From: CAZNVB01 sp964651495
Lineage (GTDB): Bacteria > Acidobacteriota > Aminicenantia > Aminicenantales > UBA8522
Length of the DNA: 64,000 bases
Direction of reading: 5' to 3'
Assembly: GCA_964651495.1 (NCBI GenBank)
Contig: CAZYWP010000004.1
Coordinates: 1-64,000, forward strand
The first letter of the stretch is position 1. Every line of letters begins with the position of its first letter. The translations under genes were made by a program, and so were the position numbers. The notes below the pieces were generated by a model. The model had not been told where the DNA came from, made no database searches, and worked only from the letters and a program-made list of their open reading frames with translations. Shown in pieces: positions 1-7,315 of the stretch.

Positions 1-234
1 CTTGTGGTTCTGGGCGTATTTCTCGTCGGCGGCCGGGACGATGTGGTCGAGGACGATGACCAGCTTTTCCGGCGCTTTGACCCGGGCCACGCCCAGCTTC
101 TTGAACTCACCGATGATGGCGGCGGAATTATCGTGCGAAAGATAGTAATCGGGCGAAACAGTCACCACCTGGCCGGCGCTGACTTCTCTGCCGGCCTTCC
201 CGCCCAATATTTTCTCTGATAACGTCTTTCCCAA
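1..234 (-). CDS. Aconitase/isopropylmalate dehydratase family large subunit (partial, N-terminus only)
   Basis: Only the first 78 codons are present; the gene runs off the left edge. The start is the TTG at 234: an in-frame TGA lies five codons upstream with no ATG between, and a GAGGGG ribosome site precedes the TTG by 6 bases. The visible protein has the family's N-terminal pattern: a TLSEKIL opening, an AGQVV segment, an SHDNSAA motif (the homoaconitase/LeuC-type histidine-aspartate region) and VLDHIVPAA followed by NHK. Members are [4Fe-4S] hydro-lyases that isomerise citrate, isopropylmalate, homocitrate or methylcitrate; the substrate cannot be read from this fragment. It is last in the operon with the citryl-CoA-lyase-like and CoA-ligase genes, which favours a citrate-type substrate (inference). 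The iron-sulfur cysteines lie outside the window. Confidence 0.85.
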   Translation of the reverse strand, partial: MGKTLSEKILGGKAGREVSAGQVVTVSPDYYLSHDNSAAIIGEFKKLGVARVKAPEKLVIVLDHIVPAADEKYAQNHK

Positions 235-253
235 GGGATCCCCCTCTCATGAC

Positions 254-787
254 CTAACTCTTCAAAACATCAAAATTCACGAAGTCGGCGTGGTTGACGA
301 TGATGGCTTCGATCGTCCTCCGGGTGCCGTCGCCTTCCTTGGAATGAGCGGCGATAATGTGGATGACTTCCCTGGGAAATCCGTACTGGAAGGCGAAGGC
401 CGCTCCCGAGATCGGGTGGCGGAGCAGCTCCCCGTCCCGGCTCTTGACAAAGGCCCCCCGCTCCCGCTTGTATTCAAAGAGCTTGCCCACGTCGTGGAGG
501 ATCGCTCCGGCAAGGAGGTAGTCCCGCTGGATGGCCACCTTTTCGCCGTATTCTGCTTTCAGGACCTCGGCTATCTTCAAGGCCGAGAGGGTTACAGCTC
601 TGGTGTGATCGATGAGGTTAACCTCGGTCCGGGGGATCAATAAGGTGAAGGGCATGGCGGCCAGGTCTTTGATCGTCCAGCCTCCCCGCTTCATGGCCTC
701 CACCCAGACGGTGGCGGTCTTTTCCCGCAGCTCGGCATCCTGGATGAGCTGGAGCTCGGGCAGCAGCGTTTCGAGCTGTCTTCGCAT
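254..787 (-). CDS. HD-domain metal-dependent phosphohydrolase
   Basis: A 177-residue single-domain protein of the HD superfamily, whose members are usually phosphohydrolases acting on nucleotides or signalling molecules. The metal-ligand pattern is complete: H61, the H98-D99 doublet in HDVGK, H124, H148 and an H166-x-D168 pair. No partner domain, signal peptide or membrane segment is visible. The ATG at 787 directly abuts the TAG stop of the citryl-CoA-lyase-like gene, so translational coupling is likely, and the aconitase-family gene follows 19 bases downstream. The position inside a central-metabolism operon is unexpected. It could hydrolyse a damaged or inhibitory metabolite or a signal nucleotide, but the sequence does not say which substrate it uses. 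Confidence 0.85.
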   Translation of the reverse strand: MRRQLETLLPELQLIQDAELREKTATVWVEAMKRGGWTIKDLAAMPFTLLIPRTEVNLIDHTRAVTLSALKIAEVLKAEYGEKVAIQRDYLLAGAILHDVGKLFEYKRERGAFVKSRDGELLRHPISGAAFAFQYGFPREVIHIIAAHSKEGDGTRRTIEAIIVNHADFVNFDVLKS

Positions 788-1567
788 CTAAACCTCCCTT
801 TCACCGGGCCCGTCGTACTCGAAATCCGAGGGATGGATCTTGCGCATCGGTTTCATCCGTGTCCTTTCCTCCTGGATGTGAGCGACCAGTCCGGGGACCC
901 GGGCGATGATGAAGAAGGCGTTCCCGATCTCAGCCGGGATGCCGAGGTCGCAGAGGAGGGCGGCGATGGCCCCGTCCACGTTGATCGGAAGAGCCTTGCC
1001 CAGGCTCTCCTGGAAAATCTTCTCGACCTCCCGGGCGATCCGGACATGGGGCCCGGCCAGGCCGAGCTCTTCGGCCAGGGCGAAGAGCTTCTGAGTGCGG
1101 GGGTCCCGGGTGTGGACGCGATGCCCGAACCCGGAGGCGCGCTCCCCTCTCGACTTCATCTCGGCCAGGATGTCTGCGGCGGCGGTCTCCTCAGAGACCT
1201 TGTTCGCCGCGGCCCGGCGGGCGATTGCCTGAAAAAGGCGCATCCCTTCTTCGATGGCGCCGCCGTGCCAACGGGAAATGGCCAGCACTCCGGCGGCGAT
1301 GGAGGCATGGAGCTCTGCCCCGGTCGAAGCCACGGTCCGGGCCGCCAGGACGGAGGGCGGACCGGCGCCATGGTCGACCGAAGAGACAAAGATGGCATCG
1401 AGGAGCCGGCCCACCGCAGGGGAGGGCAGTTCTCCTTTGAGAACGAGGTAAATCGCCTGGGAAAAAGAAATCTTCCCCATCAACTGGTCGATGGGATACC
1501 CGCGCAGGCCGACTTTATTGGGCTCGACGGCCGTGATGGCCGTTTTCCAGTGCAGATTCTCAGTCAT
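788..1567 (-). CDS. Citryl-CoA lyase-like protein (citrate synthase superfamily, ATP-citrate lyase C-terminal type)
   Basis: At 259 residues this matches the short citrate-synthase-fold module found as the C-terminus of ATP-citrate lyase and as stand-alone citryl-CoA lyase, not a full citrate synthase (about 370-430). The catalytic triad equivalents are visible: H66 in VDHGAGP, H149 in GFGHRV and D198 in INVDG, and the C-terminus carries the YDGPGER element. The expected reaction is citryl-CoA cleavage to acetyl-CoA and oxaloacetate. The gene is 94 bases downstream of the SucD-like alpha subunit and adjoins the HD gene. With the upstream CoA ligase pair it could form a two-step citrate cleavage route as known in Hydrogenobacter. 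Alternatives are methylcitryl-, citramalyl- or malyl-CoA substrates. Confidence 0.85.
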   Translation of the reverse strand: MTENLHWKTAITAVEPNKVGLRGYPIDQLMGKISFSQAIYLVLKGELPSPAVGRLLDAIFVSSVDHGAGPPSVLAARTVASTGAELHASIAAGVLAISRWHGGAIEEGMRLFQAIARRAAANKVSEETAAADILAEMKSRGERASGFGHRVHTRDPRTQKLFALAEELGLAGPHVRIAREVEKIFQESLGKALPINVDGAIAALLCDLGIPAEIGNAFFIIARVPGLVAHIQEERTRMKPMRKIHPSDFEYDGPGEREV

Positions 1568-1661
1568 TGGTCCTTCCTCTCTGATTCAAAACAAAGGGGG
1601 CCTGAACCGAAATCCCCAGAATTCGGGTCATTTTCCCATTTTTCCCGGTCGCCTCCCGTTT

Positions 1662-2558
1662 CTACAGGCCGCAAATTTCCCTGGCCTTCCGCGGAATTTC
1701 GGAGATGGCGTCAACAACGTGCACGCCGGCTTCCCGCAGCCTTTTGACCTTGGTTTCATACGACCCGCGCGAGCCTTCGACGATCGCTCCAGCATGAGAA
1801 AAACGCGTCCCCGATTTCGCCGCTTTTCCGCCGATGTAGGCGACGAGCGGCTTGCTGAATTGACCCTTCTCGACCAGATCGGCCACCCGCTCCTCCTGGG
1901 TCGTCCCGATCTCCCCGAACATGACGGCGGCTTTCGTCTCCGGGTCGTGCTCAAAAAGCTCCATGACCTCGGGATGGGAAAGGCCGACAACGGCATCGCC
2001 CCCGACATGGATGATCGTGCTCTGGCCGAGGCCCGCCTGGGTAAGATAGTAAGAAATCGCCGAGGTCATCCCGCCGCTCCGCGAGCTGACGCCGATCGTC
2101 CCCGGCCGGAACCATTCCCTGGCCCGTTCGGCCCGGCCGCCGATCATGCCGAGGACGGCCTTGCCCGGGCTGACCAGCCCGAGCGTGTTGGGCCCGACAA
2201 AACGCGCTCCCTTCTCGCCGGCGCGTGCGGCGATCTCCAGGACATCGTGGATGGGGACCCGGTCGGGGACGATGACCAGGAGCTTCACGCCCCCCTCGAT
2301 TGCCTCGAGGGCGGCGTTCTTGACGAGCGCGGCGGGGACAAAAATGACGCTGGCGTCAAACGGCCCCTGCTTTTCCCAGGCCTGCGCCACGGAATCATAA
2401 ACAGGGACGCCGTAAACATCCTGGCCGGCCCGGCCGGGCGTGACCCCGGCGACGAGGTTGGTCCCGTAGTCCTTCATCAGCCGCGTGCGGGCCATCCCCT
2501 CCCGGCCGGTGATGCCCTGGATGATGACCCGGGTCTCGCTGTTCACCAAGATAGCCAT
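1662..2558 (-). CDS. CoA-ligase alpha subunit, succinyl-CoA synthetase / citryl-CoA synthetase small-subunit type
   Basis: A 298-residue protein of normal length for SucD. It has an N-terminal CoA-binding Rossmann domain (ITGREGM near residue 16, VTPGRAGQ near 39, a VPAA segment at about 75, GPNTLG at 122) and a C-terminal ligase domain with the phosphohistidine H255 in RFSHAGAI. It would form the acyl-phosphate/CoA thioester together with the beta subunit encoded upstream (2684-4255). The 125-base gap to that gene is longer than the other spacings here and holds a small palindrome. Because a citryl-CoA-lyase-like gene follows, citryl-CoA synthetase activity is preferred over TCA-cycle succinyl-CoA synthetase, but sequence alone cannot separate the two. 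Confidence 0.88.
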   Translation of the reverse strand: MAILVNSETRVIIQGITGREGMARTRLMKDYGTNLVAGVTPGRAGQDVYGVPVYDSVAQAWEKQGPFDASVIFVPAALVKNAALEAIEGGVKLLVIVPDRVPIHDVLEIAARAGEKGARFVGPNTLGLVSPGKAVLGMIGGRAERAREWFRPGTIGVSSRSGGMTSAISYYLTQAGLGQSTIIHVGGDAVVGLSHPEVMELFEHDPETKAAVMFGEIGTTQEERVADLVEKGQFSKPLVAYIGGKAAKSGTRFSHAGAIVEGSRGSYETKVKRLREAGVHVVDAISEIPRKAREICGL

Positions 2559-2586
2559 CGGATCAGCCTATCGTCCTATTATTTCT

Positions 2587-2601
2587 ATACATTCTATGTA
2601 T
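2587..2601. promoter_or_regulatory. Palindrome ATACAT-TCT-ATGTAT between the two CoA-ligase subunit genes
   Basis: A perfect 6+3+6 inverted repeat in an AT-rich island (about 2575-2620) within the otherwise GC-rich gap between the beta- and alpha-subunit genes, about 30 bases upstream of the alpha start. It could be an operator or part of an internal promoter; TATAGA-like sequence overlaps it on the minus strand. No regulator can be named and the site might be fortuitous. Confidence 0.3.
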
Positions 2602-2683
2602 TTGCTAAACTCTAGTTTGTCACCTTGCCGCGGAGGCGACGGGGCTGCCAGGTTGGCCAGCGAGAGGCCATCGCCGCCGCTCC

Positions 2684-4255
2684 TCACAGCAGTCCCTTTT
2701 TCGCTGCGGCGATCATTTCATCCCTGTACTCCTTGAGCCCGGGAATGGGGAGGCTGATGAAGATGGCGTCCCGCTCGTGGAACTTGCAGAAGATCTCGCA
2801 GGCCAGGCATTCGGTGCACTTCCCCTTCCGAGCCTCCTCCTCCGGAATCGCCAGGACGGGCTTTCCCTCCTCGAGCTTCAGGATTTTCGGGCCGCAGGCC
2901 TCGACACACCCCTTGGTCCGACAGTGGGGGCATTTGGCCTGGTCGAAAGAGATCCGTCCGGTGAACGTGTCGAAGCCGTACGCATTCTCGGGAACGGCCG
3001 TCTCCGTGAGCGGCCCGACTTCATGGCGGCGGCCGGGCTCCTGGGCGACAAGTGCGTCCAGCCGGCCGGCGCAGAATTCCGGGGAGTCGTCCCGCCCATA
3101 ACCTTCGATGACTCCGGGAATATCGCGCCCGTACGTCTGCAGGATCTCGATGGCCTTTTCCTCGAAATTCCCGCCCAGCCGGATGACCGCAGGGATTTTT
3201 AAATTTTCCTCGTGAAAGGCCTTGACCAGGCCGCGGGCCGAATGGTACTGCTCCTGGCTGGCGACGCCGGAGCCTGAGGCGAAGTAGCCCCTGATCCCCG
3301 GTTGCGAGAGGATGATCTTGGCGGCGCGGTAGACTTTACTGGCCGGCGGGTTGCCGCTCGTGTCGCAGTAGTTGGCCAGCTTGAAACCGCGGTTGAGGAC
3401 GGCATCCATGGACATCATCGACCCCCCGCCGCCGGCGCCGTGGAAGCCAATGTACATCTCTCCGCCGGCGGTGTTTTCCGTCATCTGAAAAAAGTAAAAG
3501 GTCCCCCGATAATCCTTTTCCTCGACCCGGTAGGCGATTTTTTCCAGCTCGGTCGGCGGCCGGTCGAACTCCCGGGCGACCTCGATGCCCAGCTCGGGAT
3601 GACGGTAGACCGCGTAATCATCGACGACAAGATGGCAGTCGGCGGCATAAACCGCGTCATCCGCAGTGACCACCAAAGGGTTGATTTCGGCCGAGCGGGC
3701 ATCTCCGGCGCGCGCGACCTGGTAGAGTCTCATCAGCAGGTCGGAGAGCCGGAGGAGAAGATTCCCCCCGATTCCGGCCCGGATGAGCAGGTTGCGGGCT
3801 TCATACTCGGGAAATCCTTTCCGGACGTCGACGGCCTGCCGGACAATTCTTTCCGGATGCAGCCGGGCGATCTCTTCGATCCCGCTTCCGCCCGCCGGGC
3901 TGAAAACGATGAGCGGCCGCTTGAGGGCGTCATCCAGCACGATCCCGGCAAAGAATTCGGCTTTGATGGCCAGCTTTTCTTCGACCAGGATTTTGTCGAC
4001 GACAAAATTTTCAACCCTCATCCCGAGAAGCTGCCGGGCTTTCTCGGCGGCCTCGGCCGGGCTAGCCGCGAATTGGATTCCCCCCAAACCGGCTCTCCCG
4101 GTCACCCAGACCTGAATTTTCAGGACGACGGGCTTGCCGATCCTTTCGGCGATTCGACGGGCCTCCTCGGGAGTGGAAGCAACATCGCCGTCCGGGACCG
4201 GGATCCCGCCCTGCTTAAGCAGCTTTTTGCCCTGGAATTCAAATAGCCTGGCCAT
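2684..4255 (-). CDS. ATP-grasp CoA-ligase beta subunit (SucC-like) with C-terminal 2[4Fe-4S] ferredoxin domain
   Basis: 523 residues, about 130 longer than ordinary SucC. The N-terminal ATP-grasp region (about 1-230) opens with a FEFQGKKLL stretch and contains SAEINPLV, the SucC metal/ATP signature. The middle (about 240-410) is the CoA-ligase flavodoxin-like domain with an unusual glycine-rich GAGGGGSM loop. The extra C-terminus carries two cysteine clusters, C442-x2-C-x4-C-x3-C and C480-x2-C-x2-C-x3-C, a bacterial-ferredoxin arrangement for two [4Fe-4S] clusters. The start ATG has AAGGA 8 bases upstream and a good sigma70-type promoter just before it. It leads the operon with the alpha subunit and citryl-CoA-lyase-like gene. 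The role of the ferredoxin module (redox sensing, docking, or electron transfer to a neighbour enzyme) is unknown. Confidence 0.88.
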   Translation of the reverse strand: MARLFEFQGKKLLKQGGIPVPDGDVASTPEEARRIAERIGKPVVLKIQVWVTGRAGLGGIQFAASPAEAAEKARQLLGMRVENFVVDKILVEEKLAIKAEFFAGIVLDDALKRPLIVFSPAGGSGIEEIARLHPERIVRQAVDVRKGFPEYEARNLLIRAGIGGNLLLRLSDLLMRLYQVARAGDARSAEINPLVVTADDAVYAADCHLVVDDYAVYRHPELGIEVAREFDRPPTELEKIAYRVEEKDYRGTFYFFQMTENTAGGEMYIGFHGAGGGGSMMSMDAVLNRGFKLANYCDTSGNPPASKVYRAAKIILSQPGIRGYFASGSGVASQEQYHSARGLVKAFHEENLKIPAVIRLGGNFEEKAIEILQTYGRDIPGVIEGYGRDDSPEFCAGRLDALVAQEPGRRHEVGPLTETAVPENAYGFDTFTGRISFDQAKCPHCRTKGCVEACGPKILKLEEGKPVLAIPEEEARKGKCTECLACEIFCKFHERDAIFISLPIPGLKEYRDEMIAAAKKGLL

Positions 4256-4277
4256 TCAATCGTCCTTTACGGGTAAT

Positions 4278-4306
4278 ATTATTGGAATAAAAGGAGCTGA
4301 AGTCAA
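4278..4306 (-). promoter_or_regulatory. Predicted sigma70-type promoter of the CoA-ligase/citrate operon
   Basis: On the minus strand TTGACT (4301-4306) and AATAAT (4278-4283) are separated by 17 bases, each matching consensus at 5 of 6 positions. Transcription would begin near 4271, leaving a leader of about 16 bases that contains the AAGGA ribosome site. The MITE-like element ends 55 bases upstream of the -35 box. Confidence 0.6.
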
Positions 4307-4360
4307 CGTCGGAGAGGGCCGGATGATCGCTTTAAGGTCCGGTCCTCCAGGTTATTCGAT

Positions 4361-4544
4361 GGAAGCATCTCTGTTTCTGTGATTTGACTCGACGGCCAAG
4401 AGAGGGTGGCATGGCGCCAGTCCCCGCACCGCCCGGAGCGTAGGGGACCCCTCTCTTGACGGGTGCGGAGCGAGGACGGACGGGGACGCGCCGTGACAGG
4501 ACCCTATTCCAGATCTATGTCATCGCGGAAACAGAGATGCAATT
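4361..4544 (+). mobile_element. 184-bp MITE-like element, copy 1, with 9-bp target site duplication
   Basis: The element has 19-bp terminal inverted repeats (4365-4383, GCATCTCTGTTTCTGTGAT, and 4522-4540; 17 of 19 match), each followed outward by four further bases. It is flanked by a perfect 9-bp direct repeat TTATTCGAT at 4352-4360 and 4545-4553, the expected scar of transposition. The interior folds strongly: CAAGAGAGGG (4397-4406) pairs with 4449-4458, and CCGCACC and GTCCCC segments have downstream complements. No coding frame of note is inside. A second 184-bp copy at 41638-41821 differs at only 8 positions. The right-hand duplication contains the stop codon of the neighbouring gene (4545-5396). 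Probably mobilised in trans by a transposase encoded elsewhere. Confidence 0.88.
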
Positions 4545-5396
4545 TTATTCGATCCAGATTTTGATCACTCGGGCCGGGGTCTCCTTGCTCCGGATTTCGA
4601 TGATATTCCCCTTCATCCTGATGATCTGATCGACGATCCTATCCAGGTCGTATCCTTCCTGCCTGAGGGCGGCCTTGTCCTTTTCCGGAATCGCGCTCAG
4701 GGCCAGGTCGGCTAGCGCCCAGGGAATGCTGAGGTCAAAGGCCGGCTCATCCATGCCCCGGACCGAGACCCGGATCTTCAGCATTTTGGCGCGCCTAGAC
4801 GTTCCTCTGTCTTCCACTTCCCTCAGTGAATCCGGTGAGATCCGCAGCAGGGCGATCCTGGCCCTGTCCTTGAAATCCATGTCTCTTTCCTGCTCGATGA
4901 TCTGCTTCAGGACGGGGATGGCACGGGCGGCGATCTTTTTATCCTTCACCAGGCTCAACTTCAAGGCCGCATAATAGCGAACCTTCGAGCTGGGACTGAA
5001 GAGCCTCTCCTCGATTTTATCCAGATAATCCTTCTCGCCGTCATTGTAATAGAGATCATAGGCCAGGTCGATGATTGAAGTTTCCGCCTCCTCGACCAAG
5101 CTCTCGTTTTTCTCCGGCGTGAAGAGATAGTCTTCATAAGCCCTCAACGCTCTTTCCTGTTTGCCGTCCTGTTTCCCAAGGCACTTGGCCCGGTAGAAAA
5201 TCGCCTGCGGTAACAGACGGCTCCTTGGATACTCCGCCAGGAGCTCTTCCAGCTTGACCTGAGCCTCCCCCCATTTTTCATCAAACAGGAGGATCTTGGC
5301 CTCCTGGAAGGCTTTTACTTCGGCCTGAGTTTGGGCGCCCGACTGAGCGCCGAACAGGCCAACCAAAAACACGATGAAGAAAAGCGCTTTCCGCAT
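4545..5396 (-). CDS. Exported helical-repeat (TPR/HEAT-like) protein of sigma/anti-sigma operon
   Basis: 283 residues with a clear signal peptide (residues 1-21, hydrophobic FFIVFLVGLFG then AQSGAQ). Residues about 25-110 resemble tetratricopeptide-type helix pairs (FQEAKILLFDEKWGEAQVKL, AIFYRAKCLG), followed by an ARM/HEAT-like stretch (YYAALKLSLV, RIALLRISPD) and a basic beta-rich C-terminus of unknown kind. It follows the anti-sigma gene by one base and so is probably co-expressed and periplasmic, either as an envelope-stress effector or as part of the signal-sensing chain. No enzyme motif is seen. The last codons and stop lie inside the 9-bp duplication made by the MITE insertion, which left the reading frame intact. 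Confidence 0.75.
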   Translation of the reverse strand: MRKALFFIVFLVGLFGAQSGAQTQAEVKAFQEAKILLFDEKWGEAQVKLEELLAEYPRSRLLPQAIFYRAKCLGKQDGKQERALRAYEDYLFTPEKNESLVEEAETSIIDLAYDLYYNDGEKDYLDKIEERLFSPSSKVRYYAALKLSLVKDKKIAARAIPVLKQIIEQERDMDFKDRARIALLRISPDSLREVEDRGTSRRAKMLKIRVSVRGMDEPAFDLSIPWALADLALSAIPEKDKAALRQEGYDLDRIVDQIIRMKGNIIEIRSKETPARVIKIWIE

Positions 5397-5397
5397 C

Positions 5398-6195
5398 TCA
5401 GACCTCGCTTTCCTGCAATTCCTTTTTTAACAATTTAATTTTTAAAAGCAGATTTTTCTGTTCGATCAAGCCCTGGATCTCCCGTCGCTGCTCGTCAGTC
5501 AGGCTCTCGCTGACCGGGGAGAGCTCATAGAAGAGCATCTCGATCTGGTCGCAGATGTCTTTCGCTTTGGCCATCTGGATCCACTCGAGCTGGGGGTTGA
5601 GGAATTTTTTCTTGGACAGCAGCTCCCTGGCCCGCTGCGCCGCCGCCTCGCTTAGCCGGAATGGTCCTGCTTCAGCGGCAGGCTGGGCTAGTTCAAGGAG
5701 CACGTACTGGCTTTTTTCCAGGTAAGCCACGGTCTCCCGCCTGGCGATCTCGATGTCCGCCCGGTCCAGGAACTCCTGGGAAGCGAAGAATTCCCCGCCC
5801 CCCGCGTTCCGGCTGAGGCTTCCCCTGAAAACGAAGAACATGGACAGCGCCCCAACCATGACCCCGAGAAGAAGGCCCGCCAGGACCGGCCTGAACCGGA
5901 GAGCGGAGACCCGGATCCGGCGCCGCTCCAGCACGGCCTGCGGCTGGGGCCGATCCCGCCAGACGGCCCGCACGATTCTCTCCGCCTGAAAACCCCAGTC
6001 CACTGAGGCCAGAACCCGGTCCAGCTCGGGATTGAGCACCTCCGCCCGGCGGAGGACTTCCCGGTGAAGACCGAGCTCCCGGCGGCAGAGCGGGCAGTCC
6101 TTGAGATGAGCCCGGACTCTCTCCGCTCTGCGCTCCTCCAGCTCTTCGCCGAGGAAGGCGACCAGGTCATCCCTGATTTGGCGGCACGTGCTCAT
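5398..6195 (-). CDS. Zinc-finger transmembrane anti-sigma factor
   Basis: 265 residues. The N-terminal cytoplasmic zf-HC2/ZAS domain has the H30-x3-C34-x2-C37 motif, with a further Cys at residue 4. One transmembrane helix (about 103-124, LAGLLLGVMVGALSMFFVF) leads to a periplasmic region of about 140 residues with charged helices near the C-terminus. ZAS proteins hold an ECF sigma factor inactive until an envelope signal. The start codon overlaps the stop of the sigma gene by 4 bases (ATGA), the classic coupled sigma/anti-sigma layout. The periplasmic part is not a sensor family I recognise. The next gene, an exported repeat protein, could interact with it. Confidence 0.88.
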   Translation of the reverse strand: MSTCRQIRDDLVAFLGEELEERRAERVRAHLKDCPLCRRELGLHREVLRRAEVLNPELDRVLASVDWGFQAERIVRAVWRDRPQPQAVLERRRIRVSALRFRPVLAGLLLGVMVGALSMFFVFRGSLSRNAGGGEFFASQEFLDRADIEIARRETVAYLEKSQYVLLELAQPAAEAGPFRLSEAAAQRARELLSKKKFLNPQLEWIQMAKAKDICDQIEMLFYELSPVSESLTDEQRREIQGLIEQKNLLLKIKLLKKELQESEV

Positions 6196-6773
6196 GTTTC
6201 CATCCCCAATTGCGGGCCCAGCAGACGGCGGAGATTCCGCACTGCCTTGAAATGAAGGGACTTGACCGTCCCCAGCCTGACGTTCAGGATCTCCGCGATT
6301 TCCCTGTAATCGAGCCCGTTATAATGCTTCATGACAAAAACCAGGCGCTGCCGTTCTCCGAGCCGTTCGAGACCGTGGGAGATGACCCGGCGCAGATCCA
6401 AGGACACCGGGTTTGCGCCGCTGCCCGAGGAGGCCAGGACGAGCTCGTCGAGGGGCTTTTCGCTCTCCATCTCCCGGCGCCTGGCGTAATGCTTGCGGTA
6501 ATAATCGATGCACAGGTTCTTGGCGATCTGGAGCAGCCAGCCACGGAAATTCCCTTCTTTCTCGTAGGCGTCGAGCTTCTGATAGAGCCTCATGAATGTC
6601 TCCTGGACGATGTCCATGGCATCCTCCTTGTTCCGGAGGACGGAGTAGGCCAGCAAAAAGACCTGCTGCTGATAATGGAAGACGATCGTTTTGAAGGCTT
6701 CCCGGTCGCCGCTTGCGGCCTCCCGAAGCAGAGATTGGATGTCTTCACTTTCCGTTATCCTCGTCTGTTCCAT
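6192..6773 (-). CDS. ECF-family RNA polymerase sigma factor
   Basis: 193 residues with region 2 (about 19-100: EAFKTIVFHYQ, the AMDIVQETF helix, FRGWLLQIAKNL) and region 4 (about 128-185: LGERQRLVFVMKHYNG, then YREIAEILNVRLGTVKS as the -35-binding helix-turn-helix), with no region 3, as in ECF (RpoE-like) sigma factors. It directs polymerase to a stress or envelope regulon and is paired with the anti-sigma gene overlapping its 3' end. The ATG at 6773 lacks a strong Shine-Dalgarno sequence. The roughly 250 bases upstream, to the RRM gene, contain no sequence I can call as the sigma factor's own promoter. Confidence 0.93.
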   Translation of the reverse strand: MEQTRITESEDIQSLLREAASGDREAFKTIVFHYQQQVFLLAYSVLRNKEDAMDIVQETFMRLYQKLDAYEKEGNFRGWLLQIAKNLCIDYYRKHYARRREMESEKPLDELVLASSGSGANPVSLDLRRVISHGLERLGERQRLVFVMKHYNGLDYREIAEILNVRLGTVKSLHFKAVRNLRRLLGPQLGMET

Positions 6774-7030
6774 CCTGGGGTGAATTCTCGGGTTCAGATG
6801 GCGTTAGTTCGGCCGGATCAGTATCGCCGATTTCGTTCTCCGTGTCAGCATTGCCTTGCTCATCCGTGCGTTCCATAGACTACTACGAAGGGTTTTGGCG
6901 AAAGGTTCACCCCCAAAAAAAACGGCGTTTTTTGAGCCGGCCTCCCTCGCCTGTCAGCGGGCGCAGAAGTCTGCCCGGTTCAGGAACTTCCTGGGAAATT
7001 CCGAAGGGAGGAGTCCGGGAAAAAATCTAT

Positions 7031-7315
7031 CTAAAACTTACCGAAATCTCTTCTCTCTCTTCGCTCGGGGCCGCGTCCTTCCGTCCTGGGTCTCGCATCG
7101 TTGACAATGATGCGGCGGCCGTCAAACTCCGTGCCGTTCAGCTTGCCCTTGGCCTCTTGAGCGCCTTCCGAGGTGGCCATCTCGACAAAGCCAAACCCGC
7201 GTCCCTGGAGGACGTTGACTGAAGTGACTTCTCCGTGCTGGGAAAAAAGCTCTTTCAGCTTGTCCTCTGTGGTCCCGTAGTTCAGGTTTCCCACGTACAA
7301 TTTTGCAGCAGACAT
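7031..7315 (-). CDS. RNA-recognition-motif (RRM) RNA-binding protein
   Basis: 94 residues. The start is fixed at 7315 by AAGGAGG 8 bases upstream; a longer frame to 7381 has no such site and no homology-like sequence. The RRM fold is complete: RNP2 KLYVGNL at residues 5-11 and RNP1 GRGFGFVEM at about 39-47, then the alpha2 and beta4 segments (GRRIIVNDARP). The tail (about 75-94) is arginine-rich and basic, like cyanobacterial Rbp and other bacterial glycine/arginine-tailed RRM proteins. These small proteins bind single-stranded RNA and are often cold-induced. It is a stand-alone gene divergently oriented from sppA with its own promoter. Confidence 0.92.
   Translation of the reverse strand: MSAAKLYVGNLNYGTTEDKLKELFSQHGEVTSVNVLQGRGFGFVEMATSEGAQEAKGKLNGTEFDGRRIIVNDARPRTEGRGPERRERRDFGKF

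Noticed and set aside
1662..4255. Annotation as ordinary TCA-cycle succinyl-CoA synthetase (sucCD).
   Set aside because: The ferredoxin-like C-terminal extension, altered glycine loop and linkage to a citryl-CoA-lyase-like gene point to another substrate, although succinate cannot be excluded.
6745..6876. A 43-codon acidic minus-strand frame overlapping the start of the ECF sigma gene.
   Set aside because: No ribosome site, overlaps the sigma start in another frame, and has no recognisable sequence; it is more likely part of the untranslated leader.
6915..6935. A-run, CGGCG, T-run palindrome resembling a bidirectional terminator between the sigma and RRM genes.
   Set aside because: The GC portion of the stem is only two base pairs, too weak for a convincing intrinsic terminator.
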